64,000 nt of DNA from Caecitellus pseudoparvulus (Eukaryota > Bigyra: Bicosoecida). This document shows, piece after piece, positions 49,115-59,925 of the stretch. Made by a program: the position numbers and the translations under genes. The notes beneath the pieces are model-generated. The model ran no database searches. It was not told where the DNA came from and worked only from the letters and a program-made list of their open reading frames with translations. The stretch covers positions 1 through 64,000 of the forward strand of contig CBFFRQ010000073.1 in the NCBI GenBank assembly GCA_965644315.1. Direction: 5' to 3'. The stretch's first letter is position 1. Every line of letters starts with the position of its first letter.

Positions 49115-49724
49115 AACTGACGGAAAAATGCAGCGCTCGTGCCCAGATGGGCGGCGGAGCCTGGGCATCCGCCTGGTGCTCGTCGGCGCCGTCACTCGTG
49201 GAGCTTGGGCACGTTGCCGTGGTCTGGCACTCAGCCTCCGCCCACCCATCGCAGGCGCCCAAGGATGCCGACGACGGCAGAAAACCCGCGTGGGCGAGCT
49301 CACCGTCCAGTGTCGCGTCATCCCTCGAGCTCCCGGTGAGCAGGATGCTTGGCGTCAAACGACAGAGGCCAGTGCCGTGCTCTGCGCCGACGGGAGCCAG
49401 AGGGCGAACTGCCCCTGGATGAACCAGAAGGGGCGGATCCCCCGCTGTACCACAGTGGACCCCCATGCGCAGCTCCATGAAATCCGGCGTGCGGTTGCTT
49501 CCCGGAGCGAATTGGATCAGGACTGGGTTCTCACACGTGGCCCGCTGGGCGCCGTCGTCAGGGTGGTCACACACCCCGTTTGCAGGCGGAGCGTGGGCAG
49601 CACGGCCCGCAATGGACCCTCCTCGCCGCCTGGCAACTGCAGCGGAGGGGGTGGGTTTCACCAGGATCTGAATGACCGGCCAGCAGCCTTCCCCTGAACA
49701 CTTGCAGGTGAAAGCTTCGCTCAT
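49059..49724 (-). CDS. Hypothetical ORF, doubtful
   Basis: 221 codons from ATG at 49724 (MSEAFTCKCSGEGCWPVIQI). No domain recognised. The end overlaps the last ~56 nt of the COQ8 gene on the other strand, and a possible donor near 49304 would shorten it. The middle (ENPVLIQFAPGSNRTPDFME) reads like protein, but chance long frames are common in this GC-rich DNA. Confidence 0.25.
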   Translation of the reverse strand: MSEAFTCKCSGEGCWPVIQILVKPTPSAAVARRRGGSIAGRAAHAPPANGVCDHPDDGAQRATCENPVLIQFAPGSNRTPDFMELRMGVHCGTAGDPPLLVHPGAVRPLAPVGAEHGTGLCRLTPSILLTGSSRDDATLDGELAHAGFLPSSASLGACDGWAEAECQTTATCPSSTSDGADEHQADAQAPPPIWARALHFSVSSTLSAASAGGGELGPHRL

Positions 49725-50195
49725 GGCTGATTTGTGCAGCAGGAAGTGCTAGATCAAGTGGTCCACAGTGTGATGCGGTGTGGAGACCAGCTCAAGTGCT
49801 GGGGTGAAGTATGGATCCAAGGAGGCAGCTGGGCAAAACGAAAGCGGAGAAGGCCACAAAAACATACTCGCGAGGTGAGGAATATGACACATGGGAGACT
49901 TTGCAGAACATTCTGCAGGGGTGCGACGAATTGGATCAAGTCCCTCTCATGCAGTAGAAGGCGGGTCACTCTGCACCGAGCAAAGCGCAAGAGCCTGGGC
50001 GCACGCGCCGCCGTGCGTCCCTCACAGCCGGTGCAATGTCCACGCCTTCGCAAGGCAGTGCAACCTAAGTAAGGGGCACCGAAGGACAAGGGCTGCCCCC
50101 TTCCCCTTCTGCAGACGTACTGTTGCGCATGCTTTGAAATAAAATTTCATCGACGGGTACTGAAACTGCCCTCAAGGGCTTCGAGTGGCGGACAT
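49115..50195. other. Long spacer between COQ8 and glycosidase-like gene
   Basis: 1,081 nt, the longest spacer in the window. Apart from the doubtful minus-strand frame above, nothing coding was recognised. An AATAAA occurs at about 50137 on the plus strand, and the part from 49725 to 50195 is less GC-rich. It may hold 3' UTRs or an unrecognised non-coding transcript. Confidence 0.3.
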
Positions 50196-52846
50196 TTAGC
50201 TCTGCTGTGAGCATGCCCCCGAAGGCAACAGGAGGCTGCCCCTTCCCCAAGCCGCCAACGTGCATGTTGCTGAGTGCAACTGCCTGTCAGGCAGGGACAT
50301 CCACTGCACCGTGACTTGCTCCGAGGGCCCACCGGCCATGCTCAGGCGTAGAGTGCCTTGTCGGGAGTCCGCGCTTGCGGAGACGAAGCGGATCGGGGAC
50401 ATGGGGACGAACTTGGCGACTTCCCCAAGCACAACAAAAGACGCCCCTCCTTCGCTTGAGAAGGCAGGCGCCAAGTGCCACAGTTGGAAGGCTGTCTTGT
50501 GCAGAGCCGGCAGGGACACGGCGTGGAAGGGCTGCAGGGTGCGTGATGGGTCGCCGTCCCTCCACGCGAAGAAGGAAGCGTTCTGCACGGGTCCAAGCAG
50601 AGGAATCTGCAGCACCTCAGGCCCAAAGACAAAGGGCTGCCACAGCGTCGCAGCGAGGACGGTGCCCCAAGTCATGCCCCCCACCGCGCTGTACGTTTGC
50701 CACAGCTCGCCGTCGGGGCCTGCCCCGCCAAAGGACCGGAATGTGAAAGTGGCATCGACGGCCGTCGCTGGGCGGGAGGGGTGCAGCAGTCTGCCCTCTG
50801 CCGTGCATGTCCTCAGGATGTTCGTGCGGTTCAGGCAAGTTGCACAGTCGCTGGGCCCAACGGGTCCAGAAGAGAGCACACTGACGGCAGCTTCAAGGGG
50901 GGCTGCCGTTTCAGCTGTGAGGGGGCCCCAGTGGTTCCCAGGCTGGGGACCGTTGCGACTCCAAAAGGTGTCCTTCCACGGCACCAAGCCGACAGCGTGG
51001 GCGAGCAGGGACGAGACGCCAATCCTGTGCGGCAGCGGAGGGCAGGGGGCGTATGTGGACCCGGCAGCACAAGCACGCATAGAAGATGTACGTACGAGAA
51101 CTGGTCATTGTCCGGGTGGTAGTCATCGGACACTCGGATTTGGGTGACGGCTGGGACTTCCAGGCTCTGCAGCACATGGCGGGGGTAGGGCATGCAGTAC
51201 TGGATGGACACGCCTGCGGCATCGGCGCCGGCGCCCATCTGCAGCAACCACTGCCGCCCAACTGTGGGGTCTGACAGGGTGATGGCCATGTCCTCGAATT
51301 CGTTGTGCAGCCAGTCCTGCTCATACGTGAGGAGGCCCCAGTGGGTCGCGTTTGTGAGGAGGTCCACCCAAAACGCCGTCTCCACGGGGATGGCCTTGCC
51401 GCTGTGCGCGTCCAGCTCAAAAGCATACGCCCCACCGTTCTGTCGCGCGTACTGCGTGAGGTTGGACCAGTAGCGGTTGTGGGCGACAAAGCGCATGTTG
51501 GTGCTTTCAGAGAGGCTGGCCAAGCCCTGCGGCAACTCTGCCGGCATGGCCGTCCAGTTCAACACCCCATCCAGCGGGCCTTTCCAGTACCACCAGCTGT
51601 CCAGCTGCATGTAGCGGAAAGGAATGCCTGCGGCGCGACTTGACGTAGCCACTGCTGTGAGTGCAGCATTGTAGTCGCTGTACTTTCCCGTGTCGTAGTA
51701 GTAGCTGCGCAGAGAAGGGCGGGCGAGTGGCGTGTAGCGCGCTGCGGCCTGCGGTGCTGCCGGGCAGCGCACACGTACTAGCCGCCATTGTCAGTGTAGA
51801 ATGAGAGGTGGTTCATAGTGAAGTCTGCCCGGCTTGCCTGCCGCGACTTGTGGTACCGCCGCCGCAGCAGGGCGCCCCACCCCTCCATGGTTGCACTGAC
51901 GCCGGACCCGGCGAACACCATTGTGGACAGGGTGAAGCCGGGCGGGATGAAGTCATACGTACCCATGAGTCCGAATGCCATGGCTCTGGAAGCATTCACA
52001 CGGGCCTGGGAGGCCGCCATGAACTCACTCGCGGGCGAGAGGACCAGCGTGTTTTGCGCTGAGGAGTTGTCAAACAACGCCAATGGCACGCCACCAGATA
52101 TGCCGCCTGGCAGCAGGCCCCACTGCTCAGCGTTGTACCTGCCTTGCCACGTGCACTGCAGGACGGTGTCTGGGCAGGCCATGTTGCCAGCGTAAGTCAT
52201 GAAGCCCAGGGGCACCTCCGGCTCCCCTTCGAACGTCGGGAAGCGGGTGGACACGTCGCTGCGATCACCGTTGCCTGTTGCCGAGATGCCGTCTGGGAAG
52301 TGGTGCTCCAGCACAATCAAGGGTTGGCTGGCAGTGTAGTCCCTGACCCGGGTGATGAAGGAGATGGCGGGGTCCTTGGGGGCTTTCCAGACGAATTCAT
52401 GCACCATCGCATCTGCAACGCGGCGCGGAAGCAGTGAAGGGGAACTTGGTTTCGAGCCAGTCGGCAGCCCCAAGCGACTTGCTCACCTCCAAAGCCATCG
52501 ATGGCCGCTGACACGGACAGGGCAGTTGCTTGGAGGTCTCCGGTGGTGGAATGCAGCCACGCTCCCTTCACAAGGGCGGCAGTCTGAGCATCGATGCAGC
52601 GCTTGCCTGGGTGTGCTTCAGCTGCACTGCACTTGTTGCTGCCTTCCTTACATCTTTCGAATTCAGCCACAGCGCGCCATCGACGCGGACAGAGAACCCT
52701 CCATCCGCTGTAACAGACACATTCAACGTTGGCGGTGGGCCATGGGGCAGTAGGTCACCAAGCTGTGCAGTGTGTGACGGCGGGCTGGCTGCGGCTCCAC
52801 AGGCGAGCGCCGCAGCGGTAACCACAAGGGCGGCAAGGGAGGGCAT
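50196..52846 (-). CDS. Secreted TIM-barrel glycosidase-like protein
   Basis: Five exons: 52846-52652, 52583-52487, 52412-51779, 51704-51096 and 51024-50196, 787 residues. The N-terminus is a signal peptide (LAALVVTAAALACGAAA). The core reads HLSFYTDNGG-YYYYDTGKYSDY, then GIPFRYMQLDSWWYWKGPLD, NMRFVAHNRYWSNL, TYEQDWLHNEF, IQYCMPYPRHVLQSLEVPAV and TQIRVSDDYHP, then VGLVPWKDTFWS. Regular strand-helix spacing and acidic residues after strands (QLDSWW, EQDWL, RVSDDY) resemble GH27/GH31/GH36 alpha-glycosidases, but no exact family could be named. It probably acts on extracellular or vacuolar glycans. Confidence 0.7.
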
Positions 52847-53288
52847 GTCGTTCTACAAAAGCTGGAAACAGTACATCCGGACTATGAAGTCCAGGTTGAG
52901 TGGGTTGAACATTTTCCAGGGTCCTGAATTTGGTCGACTTGGGCGAGACCGCGCGGTCTTGCCACGTTTTTTATTTCGGGCTGGCAACCGTGCCACTGGA
53001 TTCCACGAACATGCTGCACCATCCCACATTTCCTCTCATCAACAATGAAATGTGCGCCGCAATTCCTATGCGGTTGCATGGCAGCCTTGGCTCTCAGCCC
53101 TGGCCAGCGGTGCCTGTACGTCGCTGTTGCCATCTCCGCCGCTTTGTGTGGCCGAACCGGAAGCAGCGAGCGCACATCGCACCCTACAACTACACTCTTC
53201 TAGGCTCCTCTTGCGTTATTTTCGGCATCCCAAGGGAAGATAGGGGCATCTTCACCCTTCGCATTGTATCCAGGGGGAATCACTGCCA
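52847..53288. other. Divergent promoter region, glycosidase-like / exostosin
   Basis: 442 nt, comparatively AT-rich. No gene or repeat seen. Confidence 0.35.
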
Positions 53289-56000
53289 ATGGGGACGTCA
53301 CTGCACTTCGGTCGCCAGCATGGCTGTCTGCGGAAATTGCTTTGGCGACGGAGGCTGTCAACTGCGCAACTCCGCCTCACACTGGGTGCAGCAGTGTTGC
53401 TGTGTGCGGGCATTCTCACATGGCACGTACTTTCCATCAGGTCAGCAACTGGGCATGCCCTGATGTCATTCTCAGGACCCGCCTCTGCCTGCTTAGCGGT
53501 GCCTGACCTGGCCTCTGGACCTGCCCCCGCAATGGACTTCACAGTCTTTGCCGACTCTTGCGAAAGCGTCTCGCCGCTCTTGGAACACATGAGGGCCCTG
53601 AGGCTCGGCCTGACAGATCCGTCTTTCTCCAAATTGCGGCCGAAGATGGTGCTGGATGCACCGCTCCACCTGGTCGTTGCAGCCACTGGCTCGCAGCACG
53701 CGGCCTGCCTCCGCAGCCTGCAGGAGGCGACACACGGCACGCAGCAACCTTTCTCCATCCGCATCGTAGACCCCGCCGTCTACCCAGCCCACCCTACCAG
53801 CTCAGCAGACGAGACGCGCGTGGCGTCCCTCATGCTCGCATCAACACTGCGAGTCAACGGGCACCCTGAAACGCACCAGGAATCGCACCTCCGCCTGGTG
53901 GCCTCGGCAGCCACCTTGTTGGATCGCGGTGCAGAGGCCTTCACTGCGTTGCTGTGGGAGTGCGCGTCTCAGGCCGAGGTCAAGCCGCCCCCAGACCTGC
54001 CCCCCCCACTCCCAGAGTCCTCCGCTGCCCAGCCCCCCAGTGTGCTGGCCATCGGGTCCAGACGGGCGGCCTACCTCGTCCAGGCAGTGCTGGAGCACGA
54101 TTTGAAGCGCAGTCCGTGGGCAACTGAAGCCTGGCACGGCGCGCGAGCGTGGCAGCCCTCAGCACCCCCGAACCAGGCTGCCAGGGCTTGGGCCTGGTTC
54201 ACCACCACTGCCAGGGCCTGGGCGATGGCCATGCGATCGCCCTGCAGCGTCGTGACAGTGCAGAGCGACTCAGGCGATCCGAAGCCAGAGCGGGTGGCCT
54301 GTGGTCGCATGCCGGCTGGGAACGTCTCAACGCGGCAACCGGCAGCCCTGCCGGCGTACAACCCTGTGCTGGGGGGACACAGCCCCCCACACCCCATCGG
54401 AGCCCCATCTCACCCGGCGCCATTTTTCGGCCCCGGTGAGCTGGCGGTCGTGGATGGGCTGGCCAGGGATGCCGTGGCAGGGGCTGCAGCCACGGCGCTT
54501 GCCATACAGCAGCTGCGGGTTGACCGCGAGTCGGCGCAGGCCACTCTGAACGGCACCTGTCTGTACGTGCCCACGTGGCTGGGGCGCTCCTTCTGGTGCA
54601 GTCCGTGGCAGCGCTCTCTTGCGGAGAGTGCGCGGGCTTTGCAGGAGCGGCAGAAGGAGCAGGTGGCAGATCAGTACCGCGTATCACAGATGACAGTGGC
54701 CGCATGCACTGTCCGCAAGTCCACGAAGGGAGACGGCACGCGAACGCTCCCCCCTGCCGTGGCCGCTCTAGCCACTGACGAAGCCTGCCGTGGGGTGGAG
54801 GCGTGTACTGCGGGGGAAGCATGCCTGGCTTGGGATGCTCCCCAGTGCGCCGTGGCGAGCGGGCAGTGGAAGTTCCACGTGTACCCTGCCCGCCACGCAG
54901 CGGGCACTGGCATGTCAGACGTCATGCGCCAGCTGCGCAAGGTGCTGGCTGCGCACCCTCGTGCCACGTCAGACCCGGAACAGGCGTGTCTGTTCTTCGT
55001 TCCCCTGGACACGCTGGATCGGGACCTGCTGTCTCCCCTGTACGGAGGCGGGAACCTTGAAGAGCACTTGTGGACTCTGCCCCAATGGAACGCCAGGGGC
55101 CAGGGCGCTGGCTCCAACCACATCGTGCTCAACTGGTACACAGGCGCCTTCCCTGAGTACGCCCCATGGTCAGACCTGCGCCTGGGCAGGGCGGTGTTCG
55201 CCTCAGCTGCCCACACGCAGAGCACACTGCGAGAGGGCCACGACATCGTCCTGCCGCATGTTAACCTGCACGCGCTCCGCAAGGGCGCCGGGGCCGTGAG
55301 TTGGTGGCGGCAGGAGGCACTGGAGGCAGCGCTGACGGGCTCGTGGCTGTGTTCTGCCGCTGGCGCCGTCGCCGGGTCCTGCGGCGGCATGCTTGCGCCA
55401 GACCAGCGCAGCACTCTAGTGTCTTTCAAAGGCAGCGCATACATTGAAGACCAGGGGGTGGAGCGCCTGCAGCTTTGGGGGCTGAGGCAGCACACTGGCT
55501 GGGAGCACATCCACCTCCAGTGTGACCATGGCCAGCAGCTGGTCGCGCTGCGAGAGCGAGGCTCCCCCATGGCGCAAGCCACCTGTGCAGAAGCCATGGA
55601 CGACTGGGCGGCATCAGACCCGTTCCAGGCCCTGCTGCGCGACTCCACCTTCTCCCTCGTGCCTTCTGGGCGGCGCCAGGCGTCATACCGCCTCACAGAG
55701 GTTATGGCCGCGGGTAGCATCCCGGTCATACTCGGCACCGGGCTGCGCCTGCCCTTTGAAGAGGTGCTGGACTGGGATGCCATGTCTGTGCACAAGCATG
55801 GGTGGAAGGACGTGGGCAAGCTGCCTGGGCTGCTGGCGCAGCTTGCGGCGGATGGGCGCACACTGGCCTCCATGCAGGCAGCGTGCGTGCAGGCCTACCA
55901 AGCCCACCTGGCCTCCATGGAGGCCATCGCAGACACCCTGCTGCTCGTGCTTGACCGGCGCCGTGAGCAGGCTGGTGCCACCGCTGCAGAGAAAGGGTGA
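53289..56000 (+). CDS. Exostosin-family (GT47) glycosyltransferase
   Basis: One exon, 903 residues. A type II membrane anchor near the start (LRLTLGAAVLLCAGILTWHV) follows a basic stretch (RKLLWRRR), typical for Golgi enzymes. Residues ~60-520 are a divergent stem region with no known domain. The exostosin domain begins near residue 525: WKFHVYPARHAAGTG, QACLFFVPLDTLDRDLLSPL, HIVLNWYTGAFPEYA, HDIVLPHVNLHA, then FSLVPSGRRQASYRLTEVMA and AGSIPVILGTGLRLPFEEVL. GT47 enzymes use UDP-sugars to build polysaccharides (heparan-type, xyloglucan or pectin chains). The exact sugar cannot be told. Confidence 0.88.
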   Translation: MGTSLHFGRQHGCLRKLLWRRRLSTAQLRLTLGAAVLLCAGILTWHVLSIRSATGHALMSFSGPASACLAVPDLASGPAPAMDFTVFADSCESVSPLLEHMRALRLGLTDPSFSKLRPKMVLDAPLHLVVAATGSQHAACLRSLQEATHGTQQPFSIRIVDPAVYPAHPTSSADETRVASLMLASTLRVNGHPETHQESHLRLVASAATLLDRGAEAFTALLWECASQAEVKPPPDLPPPLPESSAAQPPSVLAIGSRRAAYLVQAVLEHDLKRSPWATEAWHGARAWQPSAPPNQAARAWAWFTTTARAWAMAMRSPCSVVTVQSDSGDPKPERVACGRMPAGNVSTRQPAALPAYNPVLGGHSPPHPIGAPSHPAPFFGPGELAVVDGLARDAVAGAAATALAIQQLRVDRESAQATLNGTCLYVPTWLGRSFWCSPWQRSLAESARALQERQKEQVADQYRVSQMTVAACTVRKSTKGDGTRTLPPAVAALATDEACRGVEACTAGEACLAWDAPQCAVASGQWKFHVYPARHAAGTGMSDVMRQLRKVLAAHPRATSDPEQACLFFVPLDTLDRDLLSPLYGGGNLEEHLWTLPQWNARGQGAGSNHIVLNWYTGAFPEYAPWSDLRLGRAVFASAAHTQSTLREGHDIVLPHVNLHALRKGAGAVSWWRQEALEAALTGSWLCSAAGAVAGSCGGMLAPDQRSTLVSFKGSAYIEDQGVERLQLWGLRQHTGWEHIHLQCDHGQQLVALRERGSPMAQATCAEAMDDWAASDPFQALLRDSTFSLVPSGRRQASYRLTEVMAAGSIPVILGTGLRLPFEEVLDWDAMSVHKHGWKDVGKLPGLLAQLAADGRTLASMQAACVQAYQAHLASMEAIADTLLLVLDRRREQAGATAAEKG

Positions 56001-56220
56001 GCGAGGAGTACCCAGAGCTCGCATACTGGCGTTGCCTTGCAAGGCCCTCCTCGCACAGGGGCAGCCGAGCAGCACAGGCCAGGCGCAGCCAAAACACACT
56101 GCAGGTGCTCAGCCAGTGGCAGGGAGCGTGTCAGTGGGATTTCTGAGGCTTCCGCGTCCTGCAGTGCACGGTACAAGCCCTGTGCAGGGCCCGTTCCAGG
56201 TGGCCAGGCGCAGCAACACC

Positions 56221-59200
56221 ATGGCGGCGGCAAGCTCAGTAGCGCCACTGCCGCTGGATGATGCGACACTCAGCCAACTTGCTGGGATTCTAGAGCAGAC
56301 TCTAAACCCTGATGATGGCGTGCGGGCCAAAGGTGAGCGCCTGCTGGCGCCGCTAGTGTCATGCTGCGCAAGTTCCGCACACCGCTGCCCCTCCACCCAG
56401 CACAAGAGAATTTGCTGCGACAGGTGGCTCCAAGGCCGCAGTATGCAGTGGCTCTCTTGAACATTCTGAAGGTTCCCTCGTTTTCGGCTGGAGTCAAGCA
56501 GCAGGCTGCCATTCAGTTCAAGAACCACATCAAGAAGTACTGGGCTGCTGTGCGTGTGGCGCGGTAACGGCAGCGGCGCGCATGCCTGGCCGCAGCTGGC
56601 ATGCCTTCCCCCGCTCCGCAGGGAGACGAGGCTGACATCTGCATCCCCCAACAAGACCGGGGCCTCGTGAAGCAGCACCTCATCAACCTTATGGCCGAGG
56701 TGCCGAAGCTTGTGCGGCTACAGCTGGGCGAGGCAGTGGGCACTGTGGCCAATGCCGACTTCCCTGACAACTGGCCCAACCTGTGCCAGGAGCTGGTGGC
56801 CCGCCTGGACACCAGCAATATGGACGTCACCAATGGCATGCTCGCAGCCACTGCGGCGGCCTTCAGCCGGTTCGATGGCGCCTTCGACTCTGGTGCGTCT
56901 GCCAGCGTCAGGCAGGAACTCGCCCACGCTGTCCCACGCTCACTCGAGCCGCTTCACCCCCTGCTACAGATGCCGTGCGGTACCCGCTTGTTGCCGCCTT
57001 GGAGGGCTTCCAGCGGCCCCTGACTGAGCTCTTCCACAAGCTGATGCAGGAGGTGGCGTCTGCCCCCGCCGACGCCAAGGCGCTGACACCCCGCTTCCAG
57101 GTACGGCGGCCCATCCTGCGTCGCCCGCCAGACACTTGCACAGCTCGACCACTATGCGGACTCCGCAGGCGCTGGCGACATGCTGCCGCATTTTCTACTG
57201 CCTGAACTACATCGAGCTGCCCGAGTTCTTCCTGGACAACATGCAAACGTGGGTGGCCATGTTCCTGCACTTCCTCTCCTACTCGAATGCCGCGCTGGAG
57301 GACCCCGACGAACTCATGGTGCCGGGGCCCGTGGAAACCCTGCAGACGGAGATCATGGCCTGCATGGCGCTGTACGCGGAGAAGTTTGACGACGACTTCG
57401 AGGAGCACATCCCCAAATTCGTGGACGCCACGGTGCGTGTGCGGCCGCGACACCCCTCCGAGCCAAGCAGCCCCTGCACTCGCCCCCCACGCATCCCCCT
57501 TGCAGTGGAAGCTCTTGCAAGCCGCCAGTGCTGGATCAGTCGCCAGTGTGCCCAAGTATGACGGTACGTGGGTTTGCGCCATGCTTGCTCTGGCGCATTC
57601 GGGGGGTGTGCCTTCCTTGCAGCTTCGGGGCGTCTGACCCGCCGCTGCCCCACCACCCCCCCAACAGCACTTCCTGCCCATACTACCGACGGCATGCTTG
57701 CCATGCAGCCCCCGGAATTACCGCAGTGCACACCCTCCCCCCCTCCTTTCTCAGGCCTCGTCACGCAAGCCATTCGCTTCTTGTCAAGTGTCGTGTCCAA
57801 GAGCAGCCAGGCGCAGCTCTTCGCGAACCCGGCCACTCTGCAGGCCATGTGCCAGAGCGCCGTGCTGCCCAACATGGCGCTGCGGGAGGCAGATGAGATC
57901 GCCTTCGAGGAGAACCCGAAGGAGTACATCATGCGTGACATTGAGGGCTCCAGCTCCGAGACGCGGCGAGCGGCAGCCAGCAAGATGATCAAGGGCCTCC
58001 TGGTGTCATTCTCGCAGGACGTGACGAAGCTGTGCATGGGACTGGTGGACAGCCTCATGCAGGAGTACGCCACCGCCCCAGATGCCAAGTGGAAGGAGAA
58101 GGATGCCGGGCTGGCCCTGCTGTCAGCTCTGGCCGGCCTCACCAGCTTGCGCTCCAAGGGCGTGCAGGAGTTGAACCCACAAGTCGACATCGTCGCAGTG
58201 CTCAAGTCCTACATCATCCCCGAGCTGCACCTGACCGGCTCTGAAGCAGCCAAGATCGAGAGCACGCTGCCCACTGGAGCTGCCATCATCAAGTGCACGT
58301 GCTTGAACTTCATCACGGCATTCAGGCAGCACTGGTCTGCAGCCGTCATGACCGACCTCGCCCCCCTCGTCGCCATGTGGCTCAAGTCCCCCATGGTGGT
58401 CGTGCACTCGTACGCAGCCGTGTGTCTGGAGCGCATGCTGACGGTGAAAGAGGCCGCCCAAGGCTCCAGCACGGGTACCATGCGCGTGCCTGCCCCGACA
58501 GTGAAAGCAATTCTCAACCTGGCGCTGTCAGCGTCTCTGCAGCGCGTCGCTGCAGTCGGGCAGGCAGCTGGCGCTGCCTCTGCTGGCAGTGCAGGTGTGC
58601 TCGGTCGGCAGGATGGCAATGGGGAGAACGAGTGGATGATGCGCCTGGTGCTGCGCATGTTGGTGGCTGCCGACACGGACGCAGCGGGCGTGATTGGCGA
58701 GGTGCTGCAGGTGCTGGTGAAGGTGGCAGAAGCTGTGCTGAGCAACCCAGCGGCACCCAACTTCAACCACCACATGTTCGAGGCAGTGGCTGTGCTCATC
58801 AAGATCGCAGTCAAGGTGCATGCTGCCGACCCTGCGAAGGTTTCAGCCGCTGTGGATGAGTTGGAGGGCGCGCTCATGCCGTTGTTCAACACCATTCTGC
58901 AGAAGGACGTGACGGAGTTCGTGCCCTACGTGTTCCAGCTGCTCGCTTCGCTGCAAGCGCACAAGCCTGCCCCCCAGCCAGGCCAACACACCCTCTCTGC
59001 CGGCATGCAGAGCCTGGCAACGTCCCTGGTGCAGGCCAGCCTGTGGGAGCGCAAGTCCAACATCCCTGCTCTGTGCATGCTCATGACAGCTGTGCTGGCC
59101 AAGGGCGCCGCTTTCATGGTGGCACAGAAGAAGATCATGCCGGTGTTGGGAGTGTTCCAGAAGCTCATGTCCGCGGCGTCCACGGAGGACTACGCGCACC

Positions 59201-59913
59201 ACCTCCTCCGCTGCGTCATCCTGTACGTGCCCATGGAGGTGTCCCAAGCCTCACTGCCGACCGCCCTCTCCGTCATCCTGACGCGCATGCAGACCAAGGG
59301 CTCTGTGAAGACTGCTAAGGCGTTCGTGGTCACGATGTGCCTCATCGCCAACAAGGCCGGCGGCGCCACCGCTGTGCAGCTCGTGGAAGCCATCCAGCCC
59401 GGCCTCTTCACAGACCTCCTGACGTCAGTCGTCCTTCCCCACGCGAACGCCATCATCGCCAAGCACGACCGTCGCACAGTCATTGCTGGGCTGGCGGCGC
59501 TGGCAGGAGATGTCGAGGCGCTGCTGCAGCCCGCCAACTTGCCCCAGTGGCAAGCCGTCGCATCTGTCATCGTGCAGCTGCTGGAGGCACAGGCAGACAC
59601 AGCAGCATCTGCACAGCACGCTGCTGCTGCTCGGGTGGAGGCCGCTCTGGAATCTGCAGATGCCGCGCCAGCAGGCTTCGACACTAAGTTCTCACGGCTG
59701 GCCCACGTGTCCGTCCCAGGCTCCATGCAGCGTGGTGGCGTGGAGTACATCCCCGCCGCAACCGACCTGCGTGCCTGCTGGATCGAGAAGCTGAAGGGGG
59801 TGGTGCAGAAGGTGGGCGTTGCTCAGTGGCCTGCCTTGACATCTCAGATGGAGGCGCCCATTGCCGGCGTGCTCAAGCAGTACCTAGCGAGTGCAGGTGT
59901 GACTGTCAGCTAG
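56221..59913 (+). CDS. CSE1: Exportin-2 / CSE1, importin-alpha recycler
   Basis: Seven exons: 56221-56332, 56401-56549, 56622-56892, 56970-57100, 57169-57432, 57506-57563 and 57755-59913, 1047 residues, slightly longer than human CSE1L (971). The N-terminal importin-beta region shows QQAAIQFKNHIKKYW and ANADFPDNWPNLCQELVARL. Then YCLNYIELPEFFLDNMQTW, PNMALREADEIAFEENPKEY, IMRDIEGSSSETRRAAASKM, VVVHSYAAVCLERMLTV, FNHHMFEAVAVLIKI and EFVPYVFQLLASL follow the family order. The protein carries importin-alpha back to the cytoplasm with Ran-GTP. Its stop is 12 nt from the convergent RdRP stop. Confidence 0.95.
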
Positions 59914-59925
59914 TGGCAATGCATT

